From Phycisphaerae bacterium (GTDB lineage Bacteria; Planctomycetota; Phycisphaerae; Sedimentisphaerales; Anaerobacaceae): a stretch of DNA of 64,000 bases. The notes under the pieces are model-generated. The model was not told the origin of the DNA. It saw only the letters and a list, made by a program, of their open reading frames with translations, and did no database searches. The stretch's first letter is position 1. The number at the start of each line of letters is the position of its first letter. The stretch lies in assembly GCA_016782865.1 (NCBI GenBank), contig JADHXR010000016.1, positions 1-64,000 of the forward strand. The letters are read 5' to 3'. A program made the position numbers and the translations under genes. Positions 32,275-40,854 of the stretch are shown in pieces.

Positions 32275-33069
32275 TTGCAGATCGTAGTCTCAGCGGATAT
32301 CGGTGAAGTCGGCCCCACAGACGGCAAAGCTGTCACCTGTCATTTCAGTCCGCTCTATCGCGTACAGGGCATCATCCCATGGCTGCTGCTGCCGTTGGCA
32401 TTTGTCGCTCTCAAAGAGAATCGGACTCCTGAAGCAGCATGGATCCTCGTACCTATTGCATTGTTGGGGCTGATCTATTCGGCAGTAATGCGCATATTCC
32501 AGGTGACCTCCGGAAGCACTGTCCAGTTAAATGTAATATTTGCGATCATCGTTGTTGGCTTTTCGTTGATATGGCTGTCGGCAGAACGCATCGGCAATCG
32601 AAACCGGTTTGTCACTTTCCTGCTTGCAACCCTGATCTATTTCGGTTTCCTCGGAGTAAACCTGCTAAGCCGTGGATTCGGCAAAGACATGATTGCAATT
32701 GCATCTCTTGCAGCAGTTTCGATTCCGGCAATTATATTCGCGTTCATTATTGCAGTACTCAGCTCGTCGAAAACTTTCAATGCAGTCCGATTCGTCATAT
32801 ATGTCGGAGCGGCTCTGTTTGGCTCATTACTGATAATCCTTTTGGCAGTGGTGTTCATATTCTATCCACCTCAGAATGTGCCGGTCACCGCCCGGATTAC
32901 CGAAGCACTTATCGCCTCTGTCTTTTGCAGCCTGATATACTACGCTGGCCTCCTGCCGTTTCTGGTCATGCTGTTTGCAGATCCCTTCTGGCGAAGACGC
33001 TTTGAAGCCGTCTCGGGAATCCAGACAAGAATCGCCATTGAACCGCCACCTCAAATGAAAATACCCTGA
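32275..33069 (+). CDS. C-terminal, membrane-spanning part of the interrupted protein
   Basis: The frame is open from 32221; TTG 32275 is the first possible start and has no ribosome site, so independent translation is doubtful. The 264 residues hold about seven hydrophobic segments (including IIPWLLLPLAFVAL, AAWILVPIALLGLIYSAVM, LNVIFAIIVVGFSLIWL, FVTFLLATLIYFGFLGV, AIIFAFIIAVL, LFGSLLIILLAVVFIFY and SLIYYAGLLPFLVMLF), ending in a soluble tail. It is in the same frame as 31903-32220 and best read as the rest of that protein. The family is not recognised beyond an exported beta domain plus polytopic membrane region. It is either a pseudogene fragment or the second half of a TGA-recoded protein. 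Confidence 0.65.
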   Translation: MQIVVSADIGEVGPTDGKAVTCHFSPLYRVQGIIPWLLLPLAFVALKENRTPEAAWILVPIALLGLIYSAVMRIFQVTSGSTVQLNVIFAIIVVGFSLIWLSAERIGNRNRFVTFLLATLIYFGFLGVNLLSRGFGKDMIAIASLAAVSIPAIIFAFIIAVLSSSKTFNAVRFVIYVGAALFGSLLIILLAVVFIFYPPQNVPVTARITEALIASVFCSLIYYAGLLPFLVMLFADPFWRRRFEAVSGIQTRIAIEPPPQMKIP

Positions 33070-33240
33070 CTTTCAACAACAAGTGCGATTCTTTCCCTGG
33101 CCTTTTTGTGCGGGATATTTACCATTTATACCGGAAGAGCCGTGCTTTCAAAAGAAAACGTTGGAAGCCGACTGTTATCTCGACTATCATCTCAGACAGT
33201 ACGAAGAGTCCACTGCATGTTGTAATCAACGATAAATCCA

Positions 33241-34527
33241 ATGTTAGTAGAGTTAAGCAAACGAGATAAGGATTTCCTTGATGGCCGACACGGCGAGGCC
33301 GCCCGGATGGCCATGCGGATTGTATCGAGGATGGCCGAAGTCCTCGATGCTTGCGAACTCATGGACATCACCCAGGCGCATATCGATGGGTGCGGACTGC
33401 TCAGTGAAACGGGCCTGGAATTTGCCGAGACTCTCGCAGCGAAAGGCGGGAAAGTCTGCGTCCCCACCACCCTGAACATGGGCCCCCTCGACCTGCAGAA
33501 TTGGAAGGAATTCGGCATAGACGAAGACTTCGCCGGCAAGGCCATCAGGCAGGCGAAGGCCTATACGGATATGGGATGCATTCCAACCTGGACCTGCGCC
33601 CCTTATCAGAGCTACCTGACGCCGCGGTTCGGCCAGCAAATCGCATGGGGTGAGTCCAACGCCATCTGCTATGCGAATTCGGTCCTCGGGGCGAGAACAA
33701 ACCGATATGCCGACTACATGGATATCTGCGCAGCGATTACAGGCAGAGTTCCCAAATGCGGCCTCCATCTGAGAGAAAATCGTAAGGGGCAGGTACTTCT
33801 TAGGCTCGTGGACATCCCTCCTGCCTTGATGCAGACCAACGAATTCTACGTAGTCTTAGGCCATCTGCTGGGAACTCTGGCCGCCGATAGAATCGCGGTG
33901 ATCGAGGGACTTGCCCCCGATCCATCCAGCGATCAACTGAAGGCTTTCTGTGCGGCCGCGGCCTCTTCCGGCGCGGTGGCGATTTTTCATGCAATCGGGG
34001 TGACACCGGAGGCGAGCACGTTCGAGCAAGCATTTGACGGGGGTGAACCTGAGCAGGTCGTCGAGATCGGTCCGGCCCAATTGCGCAAAGCCCATTCTGA
34101 ATTATCCACCGCCGCCGAAGGAGCCAAACTCGATCTGGTTGTACTGGGCTGTCCTCATTTCTCTTTCGACGAGTTTCGCGAGCTGGCGCATCTCATCCGC
34201 GCAGAGACACAGAAAGGCAGTGCGATTGATCGGCGTGTCAGATTCGTCGTAATCTCTTGTCAGACATCTTACGCCCTGCTGCAACGAGGCGGTTTTCTCG
34301 ATGTGCTCACCGGCTTCGGGGTCGAGATCACGCTCGACACGTGCGTCTTCCATACGCCAATGGTTTCTCAGGATACAAAGGTGGTCATGACCAATTCGGG
34401 CAAGTGCTCCTATTATGCACCGGGCGAATTGGGCGTAGAAGTTGCCTTTGGGAGCATGGCTCAGTGTGTCGAGTCCGCCGTCAAGGGGAAGATCTGCCGA
34501 GAGGAGACTATATGGAAAGAACTCTGA
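33241..34527 (+). CDS. Aconitase X catalytic (large) subunit
   Basis: A 428-residue protein of the aconitase X catalytic family (DUF521). The N-terminus LSKRDKDFLDGRHGEAARMAM and DITQAHIDGC match the family start, so ATG 33241 is kept despite lacking a clear ribosome site. Further family-like stretches are CVPTTLNMGPLDL, TWTCAPYQSYLTPRFGQQIAWGESNA, YANSVLGARTNR and VVMTNSGKCSYYAPG. Known bacterial members are cis-3-hydroxy-L-proline dehydratases, while archaeal ones are phosphomevalonate dehydratases. With no mevalonate genes nearby, the hydroxyproline role is favoured. The gene overlaps the small subunit by 16 bases. Conserved Cys residues may hold an iron-sulfur cluster, as in characterised members. 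Confidence 0.9.
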   Translation: MLVELSKRDKDFLDGRHGEAARMAMRIVSRMAEVLDACELMDITQAHIDGCGLLSETGLEFAETLAAKGGKVCVPTTLNMGPLDLQNWKEFGIDEDFAGKAIRQAKAYTDMGCIPTWTCAPYQSYLTPRFGQQIAWGESNAICYANSVLGARTNRYADYMDICAAITGRVPKCGLHLRENRKGQVLLRLVDIPPALMQTNEFYVVLGHLLGTLAADRIAVIEGLAPDPSSDQLKAFCAAAASSGAVAIFHAIGVTPEASTFEQAFDGGEPEQVVEIGPAQLRKAHSELSTAAEGAKLDLVVLGCPHFSFDEFRELAHLIRAETQKGSAIDRRVRFVVISCQTSYALLQRGGFLDVLTGFGVEITLDTCVFHTPMVSQDTKVVMTNSGKCSYYAPGELGVEVAFGSMAQCVESAVKGKICREETIWKEL

Positions 34528-34943
34528 TTGGAAGAGCGATAGTCGCCGGCTCGGCCGAGGGGACAGCCCTCGTCTCTAAAGAGCCCCTGAGCTTCTGGGG
34601 AGGCGTATGCCCGCGGACGGGGGAAATTATCGACCGGCGTCACGAGCTATCTGGCGCCAGTGTCACGGGTAAGGTATTTGTCTTGCCCACGGGCAGAGGC
34701 TCCAGCACATCGAGTGCAACGTTGATGCAGAGTATAAAGGCCGGCGTCGCGCCCGCAGCTATAATCAATCTCAGCGTCGATCCGATTCTGGCCCTGGGGA
34801 GCATTGTGTCGGACGAATTGTACCATCAGACCGTGCCTATCGTGATTCTTGGGCAAGAGGACTTCTCATCCATCAAGCAGGATGACTATCTTGTCGTAAA
34901 GCCTGATGGAAAGGTATTGGTTAATGCGAAACGAGGAAAGTAA
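34512..34943 (+). CDS. Aconitase X swivel-domain (small) subunit
   Basis: A 143-residue protein of the DUF126 swivel-domain family. ATG 34512 has GAGGAG just upstream, inside the end of the large-subunit gene, so translation is coupled; the frame is open farther upstream but only as read-through of the large-subunit region. Family features are GRAIVAGSAEGTALVS, PLSFWGGVCPRTGEIID, KVFVLPTGRGSSTSS and PAAIINLSVDPILALGSIVSDELY. It pairs with the large subunit to form the active site, as in two-gene bacterial aconitase X dehydratases. The next gene starts one base after its stop. Confidence 0.92.
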   Translation: MERTLIGRAIVAGSAEGTALVSKEPLSFWGGVCPRTGEIIDRRHELSGASVTGKVFVLPTGRGSSTSSATLMQSIKAGVAPAAIINLSVDPILALGSIVSDELYHQTVPIVILGQEDFSSIKQDDYLVVKPDGKVLVNAKRGK

Positions 34944-34944
34944 C

Positions 34945-37260
34945 GTGAAGACAAAAGCAATTATCACAGGAATCTGTACGGTTCTGCTCCTGTCGGCCAC
35001 GAGCTATACGGCCGGCGAGTCACCCTCGCAATCCGATGCCGGCTATCTGGACCTTGAGAGGGTCATCAGCTCCGGTGAATTTGATTCGAAATCGTACGGC
35101 TCGGTTCGCTGGCTGGAGGACGGCTCGGGGTACACAACTCTGGAAGACTCGCAGGCTGGCGAAGAAGGCAACGACTCGGAGGATGAGAAACCCAAGGATA
35201 TTGTCCGATACGACCCGCAGAGCGGCGAGCGCGAAATAATGGTCTCGTCAGAGCAATTGAAACCGACTGACGAACCGAATTCATTGGAAATCGACGACTA
35301 CTCGTGGTCGCCGGATCGAAAAAAACTGCTGATCTTCACAAACACCAAGCGTCTCTGGCGCAGAAACACCCTGGGAGATTACTGGGTGCTCGATCTGGTC
35401 GACTCAAAGCTTCAAAAGCTCGGAGGCGATGTCGAGCCCTCGACGTTGATGTTCGCGAAGTTCGCGCCCGACGGCAAACGCGTCGCTTATGTACACCGCA
35501 AGAATCTGTACGTCCAGAATCTCAAAGACCTTCGCATCACACAGTTGACTTTTGACGGCTCGGAGAACCTCATCAACGGCACGTCCGACTGGGTCTATGA
35601 GGAAGAGTTCTCTCTGCGGGACGGCTTTCGCTGGAGTCCCAACGGCAAATCAATCGCCTACTGGCAATTCGACACCGAGGGCGTGCGGGACTTTCATCTT
35701 ATAAACTACACGGACGAACTTTACCCGAAGATCACGAGCTTCGAGTACCCCAAGGCCGGGCAAACCAACTCCGCCTGCCGGGTCGGGGTGATCAACTCCC
35801 GCGGCGGCAAGACTCGATGGTTCGAACCTTCGGACGATCTGCGCAATCATTATATGCCGAGGATGGACTGGGCCGAGAACTCGAAAGAGATCGTTTTCCA
35901 GCATCTCAATCGCCTGCAGAACACCAACGAAATCACGCTGGGCAACGTGCGCAAGGGCACGATGCGCAAGATCATGGTCGAGCGAGATGAGGCGTGGCTC
36001 GACGTCACAGATGAGCTGAACCTGAAATGGCTTAAAAACGGCAAACACTTCATGTGGTTGAGCGAGCGCGACGGCTGGCAACATCTGTACCTCGTTTCAC
36101 GTCGGGGCAGGAAAGTCAAACTCCTGACCCCCGGCGAGTTCGACGTTATCTCGATTGTGAGCATCGATGAGAAACATGGCTGGGCCTACTACATCGCCTC
36201 TCCCGACAATCCCACACAGCGCTATCTCTACCGCAGTGGGCTTGACGGTTCCGGCAAGGTCGAGAGGGTCACACCGGCAGGTCAGGCGGGAACCCACAGC
36301 TATCAGATGTCGCATGATTCGAAGTGGGCGATCCACACGTATTCATCGGCCAACAAACCTCCCGTGATTGATCTTGTGCGTATACCTGAGCACAAGACGG
36401 TGCGAGTTCTGGAGGACAACTCGCAGCTCGTTGAAAAGGTGGCGGCGTTGAAGAAACTTGCGACAGAGTTCTTCCGCATCGATATCGGTGATGGCGTTCT
36501 CCTTGACGGCTACCGCATCAAGCCGCCCGATTTCGATCCGCAGAAGCAGTATCCGTTGTTCTTCTATGTCTACGGAGAACCTGCCGGGCAGACGGCAGTG
36601 GATAGATGGGGAGGGGAAAGATATCTGTGGCATCTCATGCTCGCGCAACAGGGATATCTGGTGGTAAACGTGGACAACCGGGGCACGCCGGCGCCGCGCG
36701 GCCGCGCGTGGCGCAAGTGCATCTACCGCCAGATCGGGATTCTTGCATCCGCGGACCAGGCGGCGGCGACGCGGGCTATCATCAAGGAGTGGCCCTATGT
36801 TGATCCGGACAGAATCGGCATCTGGGGCTGGAGCGGCGGCGGCTCCATGAGTCTCAATGCGATCTTCAGGTATCCCGAACTGTATCACACCGCGATGGCG
36901 ATTGCGTTTATCAGCAACCAGCGATTCTACGATACGATCTACCAGGAGCGATACATGGGGCTGCCGGACGACAATGAAGAAGGCTTTCGCGAAGGCTCAC
37001 CGATAACGTTTGCGCATCAGCTAAAGGGAAATCTCCTGATCATCCACGGCACCGCCGACGACAACTGTCACTACCAGAGCTGCCAGGCCCTTATCAACGA
37101 ATTGATCAAGCACGGCAAGTTCTTTTCGATGATGTCGTATCCGAACCGGACTCACTCGATAAAAGAGGGTGAGGGCACCAAACGTCACCTTTACGAATTG
37201 CTGACCAGATACCTCAAGGAGAATTTGCCCCCCGGCCCGAAGTCTGCCGAGAATCCCTGA
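34945..37260 (+). CDS. Exported dipeptidyl peptidase IV (S9B prolyl peptidase)
   Basis: I choose GTG 34945, one base after the preceding stop, because GAGGAAAG lies 8 bases before it and it opens a signal peptide (AIITGICTVLLLSATSYTAG). The 771-residue protein has an N-terminal beta-propeller with the DPP IV hallmark DWVYEEEF (about 215-222), whose Glu pair holds the substrate's free amino end. The alpha/beta hydrolase domain has Ser630 (GWSGGGSMS), Asp705 (HGTADDN) and His737 (NRTHS) by my count. It should release Xaa-Pro or Xaa-Ala dipeptides from peptide N-termini. Tight coupling to the aconitase X genes suggests a shared role in using proline-rich peptides. Confidence 0.95.
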   Translation: MKTKAIITGICTVLLLSATSYTAGESPSQSDAGYLDLERVISSGEFDSKSYGSVRWLEDGSGYTTLEDSQAGEEGNDSEDEKPKDIVRYDPQSGEREIMVSSEQLKPTDEPNSLEIDDYSWSPDRKKLLIFTNTKRLWRRNTLGDYWVLDLVDSKLQKLGGDVEPSTLMFAKFAPDGKRVAYVHRKNLYVQNLKDLRITQLTFDGSENLINGTSDWVYEEEFSLRDGFRWSPNGKSIAYWQFDTEGVRDFHLINYTDELYPKITSFEYPKAGQTNSACRVGVINSRGGKTRWFEPSDDLRNHYMPRMDWAENSKEIVFQHLNRLQNTNEITLGNVRKGTMRKIMVERDEAWLDVTDELNLKWLKNGKHFMWLSERDGWQHLYLVSRRGRKVKLLTPGEFDVISIVSIDEKHGWAYYIASPDNPTQRYLYRSGLDGSGKVERVTPAGQAGTHSYQMSHDSKWAIHTYSSANKPPVIDLVRIPEHKTVRVLEDNSQLVEKVAALKKLATEFFRIDIGDGVLLDGYRIKPPDFDPQKQYPLFFYVYGEPAGQTAVDRWGGERYLWHLMLAQQGYLVVNVDNRGTPAPRGRAWRKCIYRQIGILASADQAAATRAIIKEWPYVDPDRIGIWGWSGGGSMSLNAIFRYPELYHTAMAIAFISNQRFYDTIYQERYMGLPDDNEEGFREGSPITFAHQLKGNLLIIHGTADDNCHYQSCQALINELIKHGKFFSMMSYPNRTHSIKEGEGTKRHLYELLTRYLKENLPPGPKSAENP

Positions 37261-37274
37261 TGTGACTTGCGAGG

Positions 37275-38243
37275 CTACCGAGCGATTTTCTGCCCCAGGC
37301 CTCTTTGGATCGCGTTTTCGTAAATCAGCTTTGACGCGCAAACGTCAAACAACGCCATTCCCACAGACTTAAAAAATGTAGTCTCTTCCTTCGCCCGATC
37401 CCTTGATTTTCCGTCGGTCAGAAATTTCCCAAGGGTGGCGACCTGATCTCGTTTGAGCCAGCCGTTTCGCAGCGGGACTATAATGTCCCCCGATTCTTCC
37501 AAGGCATGCTCAGTGTCTATCAAGACGGTTTCGATCAGATTGAACAACGCCCGAGGAAACTCCCTCACTTGCGGTTTGTAGGAGCCAATGCCGACAAAGT
37601 GCTTGCCCGCCAATAATTCTTCCACATCAGGCAGCACAGGTTCCAATGATGTCGTCGCCGTGATGACGACCTGCGTTTGCTCAAGGAGGTCCTCGACGCG
37701 AGCGGCGTGATGGACCTTAATATTAGGAATAGCCTGCGAAAGTTTGTCTTTCAGTGCCGAAGTCTTTTCAGGGTACAGGTCATAGATGAACACATCGGTG
37801 ATATGCCTGGCCGAGCAGGCAGCCCGGGCCTGGTAAAAGCCCTGAACGCCCGCGCCGATGATCCCCACAGCGCGAGCATCGTGGGGCGCCAGATGGCGGA
37901 TGCTCACAGCGCCGACCGCGGCGGTTCGCGATGCTGTCAGAGCGGGCCCGTCGAGCAACGCTACGGGCACGCCCGTCTGCGCATCGTTGAGGACCATTAT
38001 TCCATTCAAAACCGGGACGTTCCTCGCCGGATTATCCGGGAACAGAGTCACCACCTTGGTCCCGAAGTAATCTTTCGTGAAGCACGGCATGAGCAGCAGG
38101 ACATCGTCTTGATGGTCCACATGAAGCCTCTGCGGCATGTGAAATTCTTTCTTCTCATACAGATGCAACGACGCCTCGATGGCGTCCAGCATCTCCTCTA
38201 TCGAGGCCGCGTTTAGAATATCTTCTTCGGTAAGATATATCAT
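37275..38243 (-). CDS. Ornithine cyclodeaminase/mu-crystallin-family protein
   Basis: A 322-residue protein with the family's features: N-terminal LTEEDI and RLHVDH, a mid-region VNGIMVLNDAQTGVPVALLDG-type stretch, PALTASRTAAVGAVSIRHLAP, the Rossmann motif AVGIIGAGVQGFYQARA, and VITATTSLEPVL. Members act as ornithine cyclodeaminase, alanine dehydrogenase, ketimine reductase or delta-1-pyrroline-2-carboxylate reductase. The last forms L-proline from the product of cis-3-hydroxyproline dehydratase, a notable fit with the adjacent aconitase X genes. It is on the opposite strand, however, converging on the DPP IV gene with 14 bases between stops. It lies 18 bases after the tetraheme lipoprotein gene. 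Its own ribosome site is unclear. Confidence 0.9.
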   Translation of the reverse strand: MIYLTEEDILNAASIEEMLDAIEASLHLYEKKEFHMPQRLHVDHQDDVLLLMPCFTKDYFGTKVVTLFPDNPARNVPVLNGIMVLNDAQTGVPVALLDGPALTASRTAAVGAVSIRHLAPHDARAVGIIGAGVQGFYQARAACSARHITDVFIYDLYPEKTSALKDKLSQAIPNIKVHHAARVEDLLEQTQVVITATTSLEPVLPDVEELLAGKHFVGIGSYKPQVREFPRALFNLIETVLIDTEHALEESGDIIVPLRNGWLKRDQVATLGKFLTDGKSRDRAKEETTFFKSVGMALFDVCASKLIYENAIQRGLGQKIAR

Positions 38244-38261
38244 GTGGCCGGCGGAAAAAGG

Positions 38262-38813
38262 CTATTTCCATTTGCACTTTCGGGCCGTGGTAATTCTGTG
38301 CTTGCCGTGACAATCAGTGCAGACTATCTTGTCCATATTCGCAAATAGAGGCCTGTGCTGCACAAGGTCGATCTTGTCCTTCGTATGACAGCTCATACAG
38401 AAGGCAACGATCTTCGGCTTTGGAAACATGGTGTCCGGCGCAGTGCCGTTGCCGCCGGAGGCCCAGGATTCGTCGGCGATGTGCTCGTCCGATTCGCCGT
38501 GACAGCCTGCGCATCCGATGTTGGCCCGGGCATGGATGACGGCGATGTCCTCCTCCATATAGTTTATGTGACAGACGAAGCAGCGACTGTTGTCGGCTTG
38601 CGGTCCGTCCGACTGTTCGGAGCCTCCGTCATCGCCCAGCAGCAACAACGGCTCATCGTCGAGCAGCAGCGGAGCCTCATCTTTCTCTTCCTTTGCGAGT
38701 TCTGTGACAGGTTCGTCGCTTGTCTGAGGTTGCCCAACGCTTTCGGCCTGCTTACAACAGGCTCCAATTACGCAGCCTGCGGCAAGCACAAACGCAAATA
38801 GAACATATTTCAT
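38262..38813 (-). CDS. Tetraheme c-type cytochrome lipoprotein
   Basis: A 183-residue protein. ATG 38813 is chosen because GGGGAAG precedes it and it opens a lipoprotein signal (FAFVLAAGC, Cys14 lipidated). An acidic, low-complexity linker follows. Four CxxCH haem-binding motifs then occur: CFVCH, CAGCH, CMSCH and CTDCH. Extra His residues (HINYM, HARAN, QHRPLF, HGKHR) could be distal ligands. It resembles small multihaem cytochromes of the c3/c7 or NapC/NirT-like collection, though it is too divergent to place by eye. It is probably a membrane-tethered electron carrier in the periplasm. Its redox partner is not in this window. Confidence 0.9.
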   Translation of the reverse strand: MKYVLFAFVLAAGCVIGACCKQAESVGQPQTSDEPVTELAKEEKDEAPLLLDDEPLLLLGDDGGSEQSDGPQADNSRCFVCHINYMEEDIAVIHARANIGCAGCHGESDEHIADESWASGGNGTAPDTMFPKPKIVAFCMSCHTKDKIDLVQHRPLFANMDKIVCTDCHGKHRITTARKCKWK

Positions 38814-38858
38814 AGACACTTCCCCTATGCATGCACAAACCGCGGCGTGCGCACTCTT

Positions 38859-38872
38859 TGTCACATGTCACA
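38859..38872. promoter_or_regulatory. Direct repeat of TGTGACA upstream of the cytochrome gene
   Basis: On the minus strand TGTGACATGTGACA, two TGTGACA units in tandem and also an imperfect dyad, lies about 45 bases before ATG 38813. It looks like an operator or activator half-site pair; no regulator is identified. Confidence 0.3.
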
Positions 38873-38902
38873 AAAAACGCCCGATACGCTACACGTTGTC
38901 GA

Positions 38903-39901
38903 TTAGACCTGCTGCCAGTTCTTGAGCCACTGATAGTTCGCCGGTAGGTTTGCCCAGGCCTGCTTGTTGGCGATATCCAGTTGAGCTGCTTCTTTGACGT
39001 CGAGTTCGCGGCGTTCGGCGACAGCCTTCGCCACGTTATCGACGTATTCGACGCTGTTCAATCCGGGGATCGGAATAACCGTGTTGCTGTGCAAAATATA
39101 ACGGATCGCCAGACGCGCGCGCTGGAAGTTCTGTTCCCGGTCCTTCGTGAACAGCGAGCCGGCGGCGAAAGGCTTGATGCCGAAAGCGCCAACGTCCTCT
39201 TTCTTCAGGGCCTCGAAAACGCTGTCCGTCTGGGCCCTCTTGCTCATCGTCGTAAAGGGGAAACAGACGCAATCGACTTGCGGGAAGAACTCGATCATGA
39301 ACTTGATCCAGCGGCGGTCATGTGTGGAAAATCCGATGAACCTCGCCTTGCCCTGCTTTTTCGCTGTCTCCAGCGCCTCGATCATCTCGCACGCCGTGTC
39401 GAAGGAGTGTCTGCCGCCCGGCTCGTAGCAGGTGACACGCCACAGATCGGTGTACTCCTCACCCGAGTCTGTCAGGACTTCGTCGAGGCTCTCCAGCAGC
39501 TTCTTGGCCGTGCGGTATTTCTCGTTGCGAGTCTCTTTGCCACAATGGGACAGGGCCAGATACATCTTGTCGCGACGCCCTTTCAGGGCCTTGGAATCCC
39601 GTACTACCTCGCCCTTGGTGCAGGCGTCGATATAATTGATGCCGATGTCGATGGCGCGACTGACGATTTCGGTGCGCTCCTCGACGTTACTTCGGGAATG
39701 CCCGCCGAGGCAGACGGCCGAAACCATGAGGTTGGTCTTGCCCTGTCGGCGGTACTCCATGTTTGGATTGTAGTTGAGGATTTTGGATGTGTCGACCGGC
39801 GCAGCGCCGGCTGTCTTAGCGCCGAGACCCACAGCTACCCCCGCTGCAACAATCGCGCCATCGCGCATAAACTGACGCCGTGTTACTCGTTTGTTTTCCA
39901 T
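38903..39901 (-). CDS. Tat-exported aldo/keto reductase-like protein with altered active site
   Basis: A 332-residue protein with AAGGAG before ATG 39901 and a Tat signal (RVTRRQFMRDGAIVAAG). It is an (alpha/beta)8 aldo/keto reductase fold: EYRRQGKTNLMVSAVCLGGH, IDIGINYIDACT, LALSHCGKE, ARFIGFSTHD and TVIPIPGLNSVEYVDNV. The usual catalytic Tyr of the DTAxxYG motif is not evident: the sequence reads NYIDACTKGEVVRDSK. It may therefore be inactive, use another residue, or have a changed reaction. Such Tat-exported members are frequent in this phylum. It lies 50 bases after the LamG gene upstream, which suggests co-transcription. Confidence 0.88.
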   Translation of the reverse strand: MENKRVTRRQFMRDGAIVAAGVAVGLGAKTAGAAPVDTSKILNYNPNMEYRRQGKTNLMVSAVCLGGHSRSNVEERTEIVSRAIDIGINYIDACTKGEVVRDSKALKGRRDKMYLALSHCGKETRNEKYRTAKKLLESLDEVLTDSGEEYTDLWRVTCYEPGGRHSFDTACEMIEALETAKKQGKARFIGFSTHDRRWIKFMIEFFPQVDCVCFPFTTMSKRAQTDSVFEALKKEDVGAFGIKPFAAGSLFTKDREQNFQRARLAIRYILHSNTVIPIPGLNSVEYVDNVAKAVAERRELDVKEAAQLDIANKQAWANLPANYQWLKNWQQV

Positions 39902-39950
39902 TGCTAGTCTCCTTCACCAAATCATTCGGGCCTACATCGGCCAAGCTTCT

Positions 39951-40736
39951 TCATTTTTTGGGTTTCGATAACGGGCGATCGCTCTCCAACTTGAACAGGA
40001 CCATAACCTCTTCGTCCGACAGGACACGATCGTAGATACGTACATCGTCGATAAGGCCCTTAAATCCCCGGCCAATTCTGACATCCAGATCACTGCCGGT
40101 GTCGATCGGCCAGAGATCCAACAGACCAATGTCGTGTATTTCGGCAATGACGCCGTCCTTGTAGAGCACGGCATCATCATGAAGGTTCGGCAGTTCGGCC
40201 TCCTTGATCACAAGTGCCACGTGATGCCATTGGTCGTCGTGGATCGGGTCATTCATATAATAGTACCCGCCGTTGGGTCTGACGCCGAGGCGGCCTCTAA
40301 TGAAGCAGAAAGTAAACATCTTGCCGAAGTCATCGGCGCCCCAGGATATGACTTGCCCTTCGGAACTCGTCGTCCTGACCCAGGCCGTCACGGTACGAGG
40401 CTTCGTACCGACAACGCCCTTGTATTTTGTTATCTCAACGTAACCGTCCTCGCCATCAAGCTTGATCGTCTTGCCGATCCGGCCGGCAGCCGAATCTTTG
40501 TCAAAAGACAACCCTCCCTTAAGCGCGCCTTTACGCTTGTGCCTGGAGGAATCCGCAGCGGTTTCGCCCGAAGTTTCATCGAGCTTCCACCAGCCGACCA
40601 AGTGGGGGTCGGTGTCGAGCGTTTTCGGCGCGTCCTTGGCGGCCGCGACGGCACTTGGCTGGACAAGGGCGGAAGCGCCGACAAACAGAGCCGCCAGGAG
40701 AACCACAAGGGATGAACGAAGCAGTTTCTCAGCCAT
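39951..40736 (-). CDS. Small secreted LamG-domain protein
   Basis: A 261-residue protein with GGAGAG before ATG 40736 and a signal peptide (LLRSSLVVLLAALFVGASALV). A single LamG-like concanavalin domain (about 45-245) starts HLVGWWKLDETSGETAADSS and ends FKGLIDDVRIYDRVLSDEEV. It has no Ig modules and no C-terminal module, unlike the giant LamG proteins in this window. It probably binds a glycan. An inverted repeat or terminator-like dyad lies in its leader (40818-40854). Confidence 0.88.
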   Translation of the reverse strand: MAEKLLRSSLVVLLAALFVGASALVQPSAVAAAKDAPKTLDTDPHLVGWWKLDETSGETAADSSRHKRKGALKGGLSFDKDSAAGRIGKTIKLDGEDGYVEITKYKGVVGTKPRTVTAWVRTTSSEGQVISWGADDFGKMFTFCFIRGRLGVRPNGGYYYMNDPIHDDQWHHVALVIKEAELPNLHDDAVLYKDGVIAEIHDIGLLDLWPIDTGSDLDVRIGRGFKGLIDDVRIYDRVLSDEEVMVLFKLESDRPLSKPKK

Positions 40737-40817
40737 AATGTCTCTCCAAAATACTCTTGCTCAGCACCATTTACATGCCCAAAACGAGACAGGGCTCACA
40801 GCCTAACAGAATAACCG

Positions 40818-40854
40818 ATTTGCCCTGTCAAAACAACTGTCGGGCAAATTTTTT
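40818..40854 (+). terminator. Hairpin plus T6 in a divergent promoter region
   Basis: ATTTGCCC (40818-40825) pairs perfectly with GGGCAAAT (40842-40849) across a 16-base loop, and TTTTTT follows (40849-40854): a textbook + strand intrinsic terminator. No + strand gene precedes it, so it could end an unannotated small RNA, or the dyad could be an operator for the divergent LamG gene, whose candidate TTGACA lies within the loop on the minus strand. Confidence 0.55.
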
